Under the pieces are notes generated by a model. That model did no database searches. It was not told the origin of the DNA and saw only the letters and a program-made list of their open reading frames with translations. The position numbers and the translations under genes were made by a program. From Pleionea sp041591085 (GTDB lineage: Bacteria; Pseudomonadota; Gammaproteobacteria; Enterobacterales; Kangiellaceae), in contig JBFHSP010000023.1 in NCBI GenBank assembly GCA_041591085.1, positions 1 to 25,407 on the forward strand: a DNA stretch of 25,407 nucleotides, in the 5' to 3' direction. Shown here in pieces: positions 13,312-22,582 of the stretch (positions within the stretch are counted from its first letter, which is position 1; every line of letters begins with the position of its first letter).

Positions 13312-13685
13312 GCTGTTATCAATCGCACCTTTTTTAAATAGTTAGCGGTTCAGTTGGCACACCCGTTGCTTAAATTTAATTACACTTTTAGATTAATAAA
13401 AAATCTATAAATCACAAAAATTAGTGGCATACTCGATTAGATCTATTCAAACTAATATCGAGGTCAGGTTATTTACAAGTCTAAGTGCTAAGACAGTATG
13501 ATTACCTAGGTTAATCTGTTCTCAAAAAAAGAAATAGCCTAGCAAAACAAGCTAATCACTGGGTTAAAAATTGTGGTTATCCCGAGTTCAAGTTTTTTAG
13601 CAATTATTGCAGCGACTTTTATTAAAGTCACACTCTTAAATGCCGATACATACATTGGTCAAACAAGTTTTATTGGAACATCATT
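13312..13685 (+). promoter_or_regulatory. fliD upstream region with FliA promoter
   Basis: A 374-base non-coding region. The FliA promoter is -35 TAAAGTCA (13623-13630), 11 bases, -10 GCCGATAC (13642-13649), so the mRNA should start near 13656 with a short leader of about 30 nt. Further upstream, CTAGGTTA (13506-13513) pairs with TAGCCTAG (13535-13542) around a 21-base loop containing TTCTCAA (13519-13525), a degenerate relative of the flagellin-leader hairpins that would not be on the FliA transcript. GGG/CCC hairpin near 13561-13583. Confidence 0.85.
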
Positions 13686-15053
13686 ATGGGCTTAATCACA
13701 TCAGCAGGTATAGGATCGGGCATTGACGTTGAGTCAATTATTAACGCTTTGGTTAATGCTGAACGAGCTCCAAAGGAAACCAGTTTATCTCGTTTAGAAT
13801 CAACAACAAATTCGACGCTGTCTGGATTAGGTCAGTTACAATCGGCATTATCAACATTAAATGACTCACTGGATAACCTTACTCAAGCAAATTTTAAGGC
13901 TCGCTCGGCCACGTCTTCCAATACATCACTTCTAACTGCTAGTGCAAATTCACTTGCATCAAACACTCAATTTGATGTCACCATTAATCAAGTGGCAAAA
14001 TATACCCAACTGTCAACCGGAGTCATTGCTGGAGACTCTTCGACCGTATTGGGTAGTGGCAACCTGACATTTAACTCAACTGGCGGCGACACATTTATTG
14101 TTAATGTCGGAGCAACCGATAGCTTAGCGGATATTGTTTATAATATTAACAATGCAACGGATAACTTTGGCATCAGTGCAACTCTTGTCAATGGAGACAG
14201 CGGCACCAAGATTGTTTATCGAGGTGTCGATACTGGTACAGATAATAATTTCACCGTTACTAACGATAATGCGAATTTAGCTCCGATATCCGATGGTAAC
14301 GGAGGACTATTAGTAATCGACCAAGCTGCTCAAAATGCAGATATCAGTATTGCTGGTCTCACTATCACAAGTCAGTCCAACACTTTTAGTCAAGCCGTAA
14401 CAGGTGTCGATTTAACGCTATCTCCGAATACTACTCCACCTCAAACCGTTACGGTTACCGTTGACAAAGATGTGCCAACGGTAAAAGCAAACATTGAACA
14501 ATTTGTTGACGACTATAATGCGTTTATAAGTTTAGCCAATAAACTCGGTTCAGCGGTTGAAGGGAGTGAGGGGGCACTTTTAGGTGATAGTACTTTACGA
14601 AATATCGTGCGCTCGATAAATACCACCATTTCATCGTCCGTCGCTTCAGCTCCTGCAGACTTTAACTCTTTGTCTAAAATAGGAATAACCACGGAAAAAA
14701 ATGGTACTCTCTCAATAAATTCGACCACATTGAATAACGCGCTTAACAATAACTTTGATTTTGTAGGTAATGTTTTTTATGCAACCGATGGTGTAGGCAC
14801 CACGTTACAAAACTCAATAAAACCCTATGAAGAATTTTCTGGGTTAATTGATCAGCGAGAAGACTCACTACGGTCCATTTTAACTCGAATCAATGAAGAT
14901 CGAGATAAACTCGATTATCGAATAGAAGCCTTAGAAATTTCCCTAAGAAAGAAATTTTCAGCCATGGACTCTCTCGTTTCTCAGTTCAATTTTACGAGCA
15001 CATATTTGCAACAACAATTCGCGGCACTCTCAGTTAAAAATTCAAATCAGTAG
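13686..15053 (+). CDS. fliD: flagellar filament cap protein FliD (HAP2)
   Basis: The cap at the filament tip that promotes flagellin folding and insertion. It has 455 residues, typical for the family. The N-terminus MGLITSAGIGSGIDVESIINALVNAE is diagnostic. The D2/D3 region follows (TLSPNTTPPQTVTVTVDKD, YNAFISLANKLGS), and the C-terminal coiled-coil helix ends MDSLVSQFNFTSTYLQQQFAAL. It has its own FliA promoter and leads a compact operon with fliS (10-base gap), fliT and a GNAT. Confidence 0.97.
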   Translation: MGLITSAGIGSGIDVESIINALVNAERAPKETSLSRLESTTNSTLSGLGQLQSALSTLNDSLDNLTQANFKARSATSSNTSLLTASANSLASNTQFDVTINQVAKYTQLSTGVIAGDSSTVLGSGNLTFNSTGGDTFIVNVGATDSLADIVYNINNATDNFGISATLVNGDSGTKIVYRGVDTGTDNNFTVTNDNANLAPISDGNGGLLVIDQAAQNADISIAGLTITSQSNTFSQAVTGVDLTLSPNTTPPQTVTVTVDKDVPTVKANIEQFVDDYNAFISLANKLGSAVEGSEGALLGDSTLRNIVRSINTTISSSVASAPADFNSLSKIGITTEKNGTLSINSTTLNNALNNNFDFVGNVFYATDGVGTTLQNSIKPYEEFSGLIDQREDSLRSILTRINEDRDKLDYRIEALEISLRKKFSAMDSLVSQFNFTSTYLQQQFAALSVKNSNQ

Positions 15054-15063
15054 GTAGTTAACG

Positions 15064-15489
15064 ATGAGTTTTAACAAACTAAAGCAATACAGTTCAACCG
15101 CAACCCAGAGCGGAGTGATAGACGCCAACCCACATCGATTGATTCAAATGTTGATGGAGGGAGCTCTAGAAAAAATAGCGAAAGCTAAAGGATTCATGAA
15201 CAGAAAAAACATTGAGCAAAAAGGATTTCACATCAACTGGGCAATCAGAATAATTCATGGATTACAAGACTCTTTAGATATGAAGTCAGGACAAGAGCTT
15301 TCTGAGCGACTGAATAGTCTATATATTTACATGATCCAAAGGCTTACTGAAGCTAATGTAGAGAACAGTATTGAGAAGCTCGATGAGGTTTCACAGCTCA
15401 TGTCGACTGTAAAAGAAGGCTGGGATGGCATTGAGAGTGAGGCCAAGCAAATATTCGCATCATCTCAAAACAAAACAGCAGCCATTTAA
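15064..15489 (+). CDS. fliS: flagellin export chaperone FliS
   Basis: A small helical cytoplasmic chaperone that binds the flagellin C-terminus and keeps it unfolded before export. It has 141 residues. Family features are the KQYSSTATQSGVIDANPHRLIQMLMEGALEKIAKAKGFM opening and the LNSLYIYMIQRLTEAN helix. The stop overlaps the fliT start (TAATG), so the two are translationally coupled. Confidence 0.95.
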   Translation: MSFNKLKQYSSTATQSGVIDANPHRLIQMLMEGALEKIAKAKGFMNRKNIEQKGFHINWAIRIIHGLQDSLDMKSGQELSERLNSLYIYMIQRLTEANVENSIEKLDEVSQLMSTVKEGWDGIESEAKQIFASSQNKTAAI

Positions 15490-15812
15490 TGTCAAAAAGC
15501 ACCCTAGAAAAGCTCAAGGATGTCATTCAAGATACTAAAGAGTATGCACGATTCGTTGAGTGTGAAAATTGGGATGAATTGAATCGACTGGTTAATCAAA
15601 GACAGATAGATTTAGAAACAATCTTTTCTTCAGCCATTCCAGGAGAAGAAAAGGAATCAGCCAAAGAGCTGATTTTAGAAATTTCCAATCTTGATCAAGA
15701 ATTAAAGAAAATTATTATTGAAAAACAATCCTATTCACTCAATGAACATTCTAATTTAAAATCAAGCCTAAAGGCCGCAAAAAACTACAGAACAATAAAT
15801 GACATCTCTTGA
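15489..15812 (+). CDS. fliT: FliT-like flagellar chaperone
   Basis: A 107-residue, highly charged, all-helical protein. Sequence similarity to enteric FliT is not obvious from reading. The call rests on position directly after fliS, size, and helical heptad-like composition (WDELNRLVNQRQIDLETIF; LILEISNLDQELKKIIIEK). FliT chaperones FliD. Its start overlaps the fliS stop, and its end overlaps the next gene by 14 bases. Confidence 0.7.
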   Translation: MSKSTLEKLKDVIQDTKEYARFVECENWDELNRLVNQRQIDLETIFSSAIPGEEKESAKELILEISNLDQELKKIIIEKQSYSLNEHSNLKSSLKAAKNYRTINDIS

Positions 15813-16290
15813 TTTTGTTATCGCCACTAGCGTTGACCTCAAATACCTAACCAAAAAAACTCGAAATTTACACGAATTTGAGACCATCAAGGACAAAACA
15901 TATCTTGAAGTAACAGAACAATTTGAAGATGAGATTTCTCAATGGCTAAAAAGTGAACTTGAGCAACCAAATTCAGTTATTTTCCTGATAAAGATTAAGC
16001 AAAAAACCATAGGTTTTGCACACATTAAAATTCTAGCAAATCCCAACCGATTTACGATTTATCATAAGTATGGCTATATTCAATCATTATGGATAGACGA
16101 AGAATATCGGAAGAACAAATATGCTTCTTTGGTTATTAATTTTATTGAAGATATTTTTAGGGAAGAACAAGTTGAGTACTATGAATTATCTCATGCTTCG
16201 AATAATAGTGTTGCCAATAGATTTTGGGAAAAGATGAATGTTGATAGATTTTCAATTCATCGTCGTAAATTTTTAAACCATTCAAAATAA
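15799..16290 (+). CDS. GNAT-like acetyltransferase in the fliD operon
   Basis: A 163-residue GNAT-fold protein. The beta4-alpha3 region YIQSLWIDEEYRKNKYASLVINFIEDIF is recognisable, but the acyl-CoA loop reads RKNKYA in place of R/QxxGxG/A, with Lys where Gly is usual. The C-terminal YELSHASNNSVANRFWEKMNVDRF matches the standard N-x-x-A-x-x-F-(Y/W) element. It overlaps fliT by 14 bases, so it is co-expressed with the flagellin and cap chaperones. By analogy with the Caulobacter acetyltransferase FlmH it might serve flagellin glycosylation or modify a filament protein directly (inference). The altered loop leaves catalytic competence uncertain. Confidence 0.75.
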   Translation: MTSLDFVIATSVDLKYLTKKTRNLHEFETIKDKTYLEVTEQFEDEISQWLKSELEQPNSVIFLIKIKQKTIGFAHIKILANPNRFTIYHKYGYIQSLWIDEEYRKNKYASLVINFIEDIFREEQVEYYELSHASNNSVANRFWEKMNVDRFSIHRRKFLNHSK

Positions 16291-16344
16291 CGAATTTTAT
16301 TACCAAACAAATAAATCAAACCGTACGTATCAACTGTTAATCAA

Positions 16345-17547
16345 TTATCGTAAATAATTAAATATATTGAGATTTTGCACACGAACAAAACTTGCTTGAG
16401 CGGCTTCCAAAACGGTTGTCAAACGAGACAATTCGCTCGCTGCTGAAACAAAGTCTAAATCTTTCAACTTAGAAAGCGTAGTTTCTTGTGTTACTTTCAA
16501 TGAAATATTGGTTTGTTTTTCTTCCGTGATAGTGTTTAGCCTCGAACCAATTTTTGCACGGATGATATCGACATTGGTCATAAATGAATTTAGCTGTCGA
16601 TCAATTGGAATCATATTTGAACTAAAGATGGCACGATTAGCTGGTGTATCTGTAAAGTTATCGATTTCTGCTAACACTTGTTCAAGCGTAGTAAAAATAC
16701 TCTGTTTTCTACTAGGAGTAATACTAAAACTATCTCCTGTTACGGGAGCACCTTCTAAATTCACTGAAAAATTTTCTGGTGGCGCAGAGTAACTGATAGT
16801 TGCGCCTGGCGTGTAAGCTCCAGCTGCCACCGTGGTAGCCGTCGTTGTATTTACGATATCGTAAGTGGTTGGGCTAGTAAAAACGATCTGATAATCATCA
16901 ACAATAGCGCCTGGCACTTGGGGCTTGACAATACCCGTACCCGTATTGGTTGTACTGGCCCCAGTTAGGATAGATCCATTTCCCTGTGGAATATTAACAA
17001 AGATATCAAACCCAGAATCAGAAATGGGTACCGAAACGCCACTGCTTATTTTTAAACTTCTCTGGCCATGATCACCTTGATACAAAACATTGCCCGATGG
17101 ATCTTGTTCAAAAGGTTTTACTCGCGTTAAAAAGCCAGAAAAAATATACTCTCCATTAGCGCTTCGCGTATTAGCCAGCCCAGTCATTTCCTGATAAATT
17201 TGACTTAATTCTTCTTTCAGTGCATCTAACTCATTTTCGGCATAAACGCCATTTCCCAAACTAACAAATATTTGTTGTAAGCGAAATCCTAAATTGGTTA
17301 CGCTGCCTAAAACAGACTCTTCCAATGTAATCGCATTTTCCGCCAAATCTGCGTTGCGCATATACTGGGTATTCAATGCAATTTCAGTTTCAAGGTTTAG
17401 CACAGTAGTTGCAGCTACAGGGTCATCGGCCGGAGTTAAAAAGCTACGCTGAGTTGACATTTTTAATTGCAATGTATTTAGCTCAGATTGTCTGTTAATG
17501 ATTTCTCTAAGCCCAGAAGTGTTCATTTGAGTGGATGAAACACGCAT
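16345..17547 (-). CDS. flgL: hook-filament junction protein FlgL (HAP3)
   Basis: The second junction protein between hook and filament. The N-terminus MRVSSTQMNTSGLREIINRQSELNTLQLKMSTQ and the C-terminal DLDFVSAASELSRLTTVLEAAQASFVRVQNLNIFNYL form the flagellin-like D0/D1 helices. At 400 residues it is longer than the enteric protein (about 317), with the extra length in the T-rich beta-domain around residues 190-290. It is the last gene of the flg operon, 11 bases after flgK. It converges on the fliD operon with a 54-base gap in which no clear terminator is seen. Confidence 0.95.
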   Translation of the reverse strand: MRVSSTQMNTSGLREIINRQSELNTLQLKMSTQRSFLTPADDPVAATTVLNLETEIALNTQYMRNADLAENAITLEESVLGSVTNLGFRLQQIFVSLGNGVYAENELDALKEELSQIYQEMTGLANTRSANGEYIFSGFLTRVKPFEQDPSGNVLYQGDHGQRSLKISSGVSVPISDSGFDIFVNIPQGNGSILTGASTTNTGTGIVKPQVPGAIVDDYQIVFTSPTTYDIVNTTTATTVAAGAYTPGATISYSAPPENFSVNLEGAPVTGDSFSITPSRKQSIFTTLEQVLAEIDNFTDTPANRAIFSSNMIPIDRQLNSFMTNVDIIRAKIGSRLNTITEEKQTNISLKVTQETTLSKLKDLDFVSAASELSRLTTVLEAAQASFVRVQNLNIFNYLR

Positions 17548-17558
17548 AACTAAAACTC

Positions 17559-19544
17559 CTAACGTGTTGAATCAATAATGGTTTGAAACAAACTTCGAGC
17601 AACCGAAATAACCTGAGCAGAAGCTTGATAAGCTTGTTCAAACTTTATAAGCTTTGCCGCTTCTTCATCAAGATTTACTCCCGATATTGACTCTCTCCTA
17701 TCTCTGACTTGCGCCACTAAAGTTTCAGAAGCCGCCAAATTAATCCTTGCTTCTTTGGTTCGAGTTCCGACATCACTAACCAGTCGACCAAATGCTTGTT
17801 GGAAATTTGAAGTGCCATTATCCAAGGTACTTTGTTGTTGCAGCTCGCCCATTAAAAGCATGTTACCGTTGTCACCAACACCTCCTGTATTATAAAAGAC
17901 GTTAAAGGTATCACCCGTTTGTGGTTGCCCCGTAACAGAGACATCGTAACCGTAATTAAGACCAGCAAGCGCTAACAAATTGTTTTGTTGCCCTGGTATA
18001 AATCCACCAACTCCTCCAACAATAATCGCGTTCGTATTTGCATCTCTAACGTTAAATGTAGTGGGCGATAAAAACTCAAATAAAATTGGCGGGTCGATAT
18101 CTCCAGGTATATTAGTAAACTGAGGTGTTGAAGTATCAGTGACAATTATCTCTGCAATACTACCAGTACCTATGTTATTCAGACTTGACGTTGCATTTAC
18201 CGGTTTTGCCGCTGCAATTTGAGTAGGATCAGTTAATAACATCTTAATCTCTGCCCCTCCGTCTCGCGTTGGAAATACACTAAAGCGATCACCATTTAAC
18301 GCGGCACCCGAATTAACTACAACACTAAATCCTTCTGAAGCAACGCTAATTGTGGCAGGTAAAGCACCGGGTGGAGGAAAACTAGCAACCACAGCATTGG
18401 TTTTATTATTAGTTAAAATGTAATTTCCACCTTGAAAACGTAATTCGTAATTGGCATCGTTAACTAGATTAACATCATCAATCTGTAATGAGATACTGGC
18501 ATTTCCTGTATTAGAGGTGCTTGAAATCACTCGTCGACTCATTACGCCAGGGTCATTAACATCTCTAAAAAACAATCCTCCCAATTGATCATTAAAATCC
18601 ATTCCGAGTTGATTTTGAGTATTTATTTCTGAAGAAACTGCGAGTGCCACACGCCCCATCACGTTATAAGAATTTTCCAGAATATCATTTCTAAAACTTA
18701 AAAAACCGCCAAGCTTACCACCATTCAACAAACTAGTAATTCCTATAGATGCACTTCCAGTTTGTAAGTTTAAATCTAAATTTTTAGGGTCATCAACTTT
18801 GGGTAAAGCAACTAATCGGTTAGCTGTCGCCCCCACAACTAACGCTTGACCACTACCAATAAACACATTAGCGTTTTCATTTGAATCATAAATAACATTG
18901 ATATTTACAAGCTTCGATAAGTCATTAATAAGTGCATCTCGTTGATCGAGTAGATCATTAGGAGAGCCTAAACCACCACCGGTAGAAGCGGCAATTTTCA
19001 CATTCATATCGGCAATACTTTGCCCTAACACTGTAATCTCATCAGCCGCTGCAGTGATACCAACATTGATGGCTCTAGTTTGTGCATTTAACTGTTCAGT
19101 TAACGTTTGAAAGCGCGAAGTAAGTAGTTCGCCTTGACTAAGCAATACTTGTCTTGCAGCAATGGAACTAGGATCATTAGCTACGGTTTGTACAGCTGAA
19201 AAAAAGTTTTGTAATGCCCCATTTAAACCGGTCGAGGCATCAGCAATTAAATTATCTATACGCGAAGCTTGATCTAAATACACATCGAGTTGATTAAAAA
19301 TAGAAATATTTGATTGTAACTCTCTTAACGTAGACGCATCAAAAATACGCGTGATTGCATCTAGTTCTGATCCCGTGCCAATATAGTTCCCACCAGTAAA
19401 CTGAGGATTGCGTGTATCAATTTGAGTAACTTGTCGATTGTAATTTTCGTTATTGGCATTGGCAATATTATGTGAAACGGTATTGATCGCCGCTTGGGTT
19501 GAAAGCAACCCTGATACACCAATGTCTAAAAAATTTCCGGCCAT
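17559..19544 (-). CDS. flgK: hook-filament junction protein FlgK (HAP1)
   Basis: The first junction protein. It starts MAGNFLDIGVSGLLSTQAAINTVSHNIANANNENYNRQ, the diagnostic flagellar rod/hook N-terminal helix, and ends GVNLDEEAAKLIKFEQAYQASAQVISVARSLFQTIIDS. It has 661 residues, larger than the enteric form (about 547), with a bulky middle domain (about 330-560) as is common in marine gammaproteobacteria. It is followed by flgL and preceded by a 153-base gap after flgJ. Confidence 0.97.
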   Translation of the reverse strand: MAGNFLDIGVSGLLSTQAAINTVSHNIANANNENYNRQVTQIDTRNPQFTGGNYIGTGSELDAITRIFDASTLRELQSNISIFNQLDVYLDQASRIDNLIADASTGLNGALQNFFSAVQTVANDPSSIAARQVLLSQGELLTSRFQTLTEQLNAQTRAINVGITAAADEITVLGQSIADMNVKIAASTGGGLGSPNDLLDQRDALINDLSKLVNINVIYDSNENANVFIGSGQALVVGATANRLVALPKVDDPKNLDLNLQTGSASIGITSLLNGGKLGGFLSFRNDILENSYNVMGRVALAVSSEINTQNQLGMDFNDQLGGLFFRDVNDPGVMSRRVISSTSNTGNASISLQIDDVNLVNDANYELRFQGGNYILTNNKTNAVVASFPPPGALPATISVASEGFSVVVNSGAALNGDRFSVFPTRDGGAEIKMLLTDPTQIAAAKPVNATSSLNNIGTGSIAEIIVTDTSTPQFTNIPGDIDPPILFEFLSPTTFNVRDANTNAIIVGGVGGFIPGQQNNLLALAGLNYGYDVSVTGQPQTGDTFNVFYNTGGVGDNGNMLLMGELQQQSTLDNGTSNFQQAFGRLVSDVGTRTKEARINLAASETLVAQVRDRRESISGVNLDEEAAKLIKFEQAYQASAQVISVARSLFQTIIDSTR

Positions 19545-19697
19545 ATTGCCCTTCTTAGAAATTAATCATCGAAAATTCGAAGAACTAATCTCATATACTT
19601 TATTTATGGAAACCCCTTTACGAAGATTGCAAATTTCACAAAAGGTTCTTCAAGATTATTACAGCAAGAGTTATGCCGACTTTAAAAAAAAGAATGG

Positions 19698-20726
19698 TTA
19701 TTCTAAGGAGTTAATTTGAAATAGATTTTCACGAATAAAAATATTATGCACTTTATCCGCGTAATTCGGATCGGTCGCGTAGCCTCCCGATTGAATAGCA
19801 TCCAAATAGTCTTTAGGACTGTCTGTTTTTTCCAATGCTTCATGATAACGGCCGTTCGACTCTATGAATTCAATGTAATCATTGAAAGACTCTGCAAATG
19901 AATTGTAAGAACGAAATGTTTGATTTAACTTTTTTGGAATGCCCTGCTCAAACTCAAGTGTCATCGAGTTGACTTTATCACCTTCCCAGCGATGATCAGC
20001 CTTAATCCCAAATAAATTAAACGACTCTTCACCTTGTGTATTTTTAATTCTAGAGTTACCCCAGCCTGTCTCAAGAGCTGCTTGAGCAATTAACACGCCA
20101 GGATGTACACCAATTTTTGATGCAGCTGCAATAGCGTATTCCTTAATCGTTTCAATAAAGCTTTCTTTACTATCAAATTGGATAGAAGCATTTTCAATCA
20201 AATTGGTTTGCTCCGACTTAGATTCAGATTCATTCGATAGATTATTGTTTGATGTCTTCTCGTTTACCATTGAAATAGAATGATTAAGTGGCATCTGATT
20301 TTTAGTCAATCTATCCTGAAGTAAACTGCTTATCATTGGATCTCTCACTGAAAAATGGGTTCGAGGTATCTGCTCGACCGCCAGAGTCAGATTTTTGTCA
20401 CCACTTTTATTGGAGTCACTCGGTAAATTTGCCGAAAGCTGTTTAAACAGCATATCGCCAATACCAAATTGGCTAGAACGAGATAACTCTACAGCGAGCT
20501 GCTCATCGTGCATTTGATTAAAAAACTCAACATCATCACTCGATAGCGGATTGTCTTCGCCAATAATCTTGTTAGCCTCCCTCATATTTTTTAACAGTAG
20601 GTTTAAAAAGTAGGCTTCAAATTCTTTTACTGCTGCTTTAAGAGCTTGTCTTTCTGAGGATTGTGCAGACGTTCTTAACGAATTAAGAGAATTTAAATCA
20701 TGTACAGAACGCCCAATATTGCTCAT
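19698..20726 (-). CDS. flgJ: rod-cap protein and peptidoglycan hydrolase FlgJ
   Basis: A two-domain periplasmic protein. The N-terminal rod-cap domain (about 20-100) contains KAAVKEFEAYFLNLLLKNMREANKII. A charged linker (about 105-190) leads to a C-terminal glucosaminidase-type domain with HPGVLIAQAALETGWGNSRIKN, where E219 is the catalytic acid. The protein is 342 residues, typical of dual-domain FlgJ. It opens a hole in the peptidoglycan for rod growth. It follows flgI after 18 bases. Confidence 0.96.
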   Translation of the reverse strand: MSNIGRSVHDLNSLNSLRTSAQSSERQALKAAVKEFEAYFLNLLLKNMREANKIIGEDNPLSSDDVEFFNQMHDEQLAVELSRSSQFGIGDMLFKQLSANLPSDSNKSGDKNLTLAVEQIPRTHFSVRDPMISSLLQDRLTKNQMPLNHSISMVNEKTSNNNLSNESESKSEQTNLIENASIQFDSKESFIETIKEYAIAAASKIGVHPGVLIAQAALETGWGNSRIKNTQGEESFNLFGIKADHRWEGDKVNSMTLEFEQGIPKKLNQTFRSYNSFAESFNDYIEFIESNGRYHEALEKTDSPKDYLDAIQSGGYATDPNYADKVHNIFIRENLFQINSLE

Positions 20727-20744
20727 AAGATAATTTCGCTAAAA

Positions 20745-21860
20745 TTATATAATTACCAGTTCACCATGTATGGCTCCGGCTTGTTTTAAAGCTTCTAAGA
20801 TGGCCATTAAATCACCGGGAGCTGCACCCACTGCGTTGACTGCTTGAACCAACTCATTAAGTGAAACACCTGGATTAAAGTGAAACATTTTTGCATCTTG
20901 CTCGATAATCGCGACATTAGACTGTTCAGTCACTTCCGTACGTCCACCAGCTAAAGGATTCGGCTGAGACACTTGTTGATTTTCATTTATAGTCACTACC
21001 AAACTGCCATGTGATACTGCAGCCTCAGATATTCGCACGTTTTTGCCAACCACAATGGTTCCAGTTCTAGAATTAATAATTATTCGAGAACTCGCATCAG
21101 CGGGTTCGACATCAACATTTTCAATCGCGGAAACAAAAGCAATTCGCTGCGAAATATCTCTTGGAGCACCAATTTGAATGGATGCAGCATCAATCGGTTT
21201 TGCAGTACCAGGCCCGACAAACTCATTAATGGTTTTGGCAAGTCTTCTAGCAGTAGTAAAGTCAGGACGATGTAAGTTAAAGGTTATGTAATCACCTTCA
21301 CCAAATGGACTAGGGATAGCACGCTCAACTGTGGCGCCATTAGGAATACGACCTGTGGTTGGAATATTGATAACAACTTTGGAGCCATCTTTTCCTTCAG
21401 CACCTAAACCAGAAACCACTAAGTTTCCTTGAGCTAGTGCGTAAACTTGACCGTCAATTGCTTTTAATGGGGTTAACAAAAGTGAACCGCCGCGTAAGCT
21501 TTTAGCGCTGCCTAAACTCGAAACAGTAATATCAATTTGTTGCCCTGGTTTTATAAACGGTGGAAGCTCTGCAGAAATAGCCACGGCCGCTACATTTTTT
21601 AATTTTGGCGTTAACCCTTGTGGCAAAGTAATCCCAAAACGCTCAAGCATCGTTTTGAAACTTTGAGCAGTATAGGCGGTTTGTTCTCCGGTACCATCTA
21701 AGCCAACGACTAATCCATAACCAACCAGATGATTACTGCGCACTCCCTGAATACTGGCAATATCTTTGATGCGTTCTGCTGATAACTCTGCAGAAAAAAT
21801 AACCGTGCTGATTAAAAAGACCGAAATTACAACATTCTTTAATTCTGTTAAAACTTTCAT
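20745..21860 (-). CDS. flgI: flagellar P-ring protein FlgI
   Basis: The periplasmic P-ring subunit. I place the start at ATG 21860 (MKVLTELKN), because AAGGTGAG lies 7 bases upstream; a GTG at 21872 would leave no ribosome-binding site. Residues 1-29 form a signal peptide (VVISVFLISTVIFSAELSA, then ERIKDIA). The conserved ERIKDIASIQGVRSNHLVGYGLVVGLDGTGE and the C-terminal GDLMAILEALKQAGAIHGELVII complete the family pattern. It has 371 residues. Confidence 0.96.
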   Translation of the reverse strand: MKVLTELKNVVISVFLISTVIFSAELSAERIKDIASIQGVRSNHLVGYGLVVGLDGTGEQTAYTAQSFKTMLERFGITLPQGLTPKLKNVAAVAISAELPPFIKPGQQIDITVSSLGSAKSLRGGSLLLTPLKAIDGQVYALAQGNLVVSGLGAEGKDGSKVVINIPTTGRIPNGATVERAIPSPFGEGDYITFNLHRPDFTTARRLAKTINEFVGPGTAKPIDAASIQIGAPRDISQRIAFVSAIENVDVEPADASSRIIINSRTGTIVVGKNVRISEAAVSHGSLVVTINENQQVSQPNPLAGGRTEVTEQSNVAIIEQDAKMFHFNPGVSLNELVQAVNAVGAAPGDLMAILEALKQAGAIHGELVII

Positions 21861-21873
21861 AAAAGTACTCACC

Positions 21874-22557
21874 TTAAAATGGCCACCAACCAGAGTTAAA
21901 GAAACGAGTTAACCAACCTTGTTCATTGGCGTCTGCCAAAGCACCGGTGCCGCTGTATTGGATTCGTGCATTAGCAACTCGAGACGATGGAGCACTGTTG
22001 TCTGCAGCTACATCTTGTGGTCTTAAAATTCCTGACAACCGAATAAACTCTTCTCCTTGATTAAGTGATATCCATTTTTCACCGCGAACAACTAAATTAC
22101 CATTGGGCAAAACTTGCTGCACCGTGACAGAAATGGTGCCTGATAGTTTATTGCTTTGCTTCGACTCACCTTGGCTTTTAAACTCATTTGCCGCTTCAAC
22201 TCCAAGTTCAAAGCTTGCCTGTCCAGAATTAAATGCATAGTTTCTTCCTGCTATAAGAGGATTAGCTAGTGCTACATCGGTTTCCTTTTTGGTTTTTGTA
22301 TCTGCTTTTTTAGAAGCGTCCGTTGTTTCAGTTAATACGATAGTAATAATGTCACCAACTTGATTGGCTTTACGATCTTCATACAACATCATTGGATTAG
22401 CGTTGTTAAACACCGAGCCATCACTAACCGGTTTTAAAATAGTTTGCTCCGGCATTTTTGGAGCAAAGAATGGATCATCGGGTGCAGGAGGAGTAAAGGT
22501 TGCACATCCAGCTAAACTGACAAGAATGATTAAACTAATACCGGTTATTAACTTCAT
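21874..22557 (-). CDS. flgH: flagellar L-ring lipoprotein FlgH
   Basis: The outer-membrane L-ring subunit. The N-terminus MKLITGISLIILVSLAGCA has a clear lipobox LAGC with lipidated C18. VGDIITIVLTETTDASKKADTKTKKET and the C-terminal SRVANARIQYSGTGALADANEQGWLTRFFN are diagnostic. It has 227 residues, normal. It follows flgG after 25 bases. Confidence 0.97.
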   Translation of the reverse strand: MKLITGISLIILVSLAGCATFTPPAPDDPFFAPKMPEQTILKPVSDGSVFNNANPMMLYEDRKANQVGDIITIVLTETTDASKKADTKTKKETDVALANPLIAGRNYAFNSGQASFELGVEAANEFKSQGESKQSNKLSGTISVTVQQVLPNGNLVVRGEKWISLNQGEEFIRLSGILRPQDVAADNSAPSSRVANARIQYSGTGALADANEQGWLTRFFNSGWWPF

Positions 22558-22582
22558 ACCAAGCGATCCTATTAATTAAGGA

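Noticed and set aside
19453..19719. Plus-strand frame across flgK start and the flgK-flgJ gap
   Set aside because: Its first part is antisense to flgK; the remainder has no ribosome-binding site or recognisable domain.
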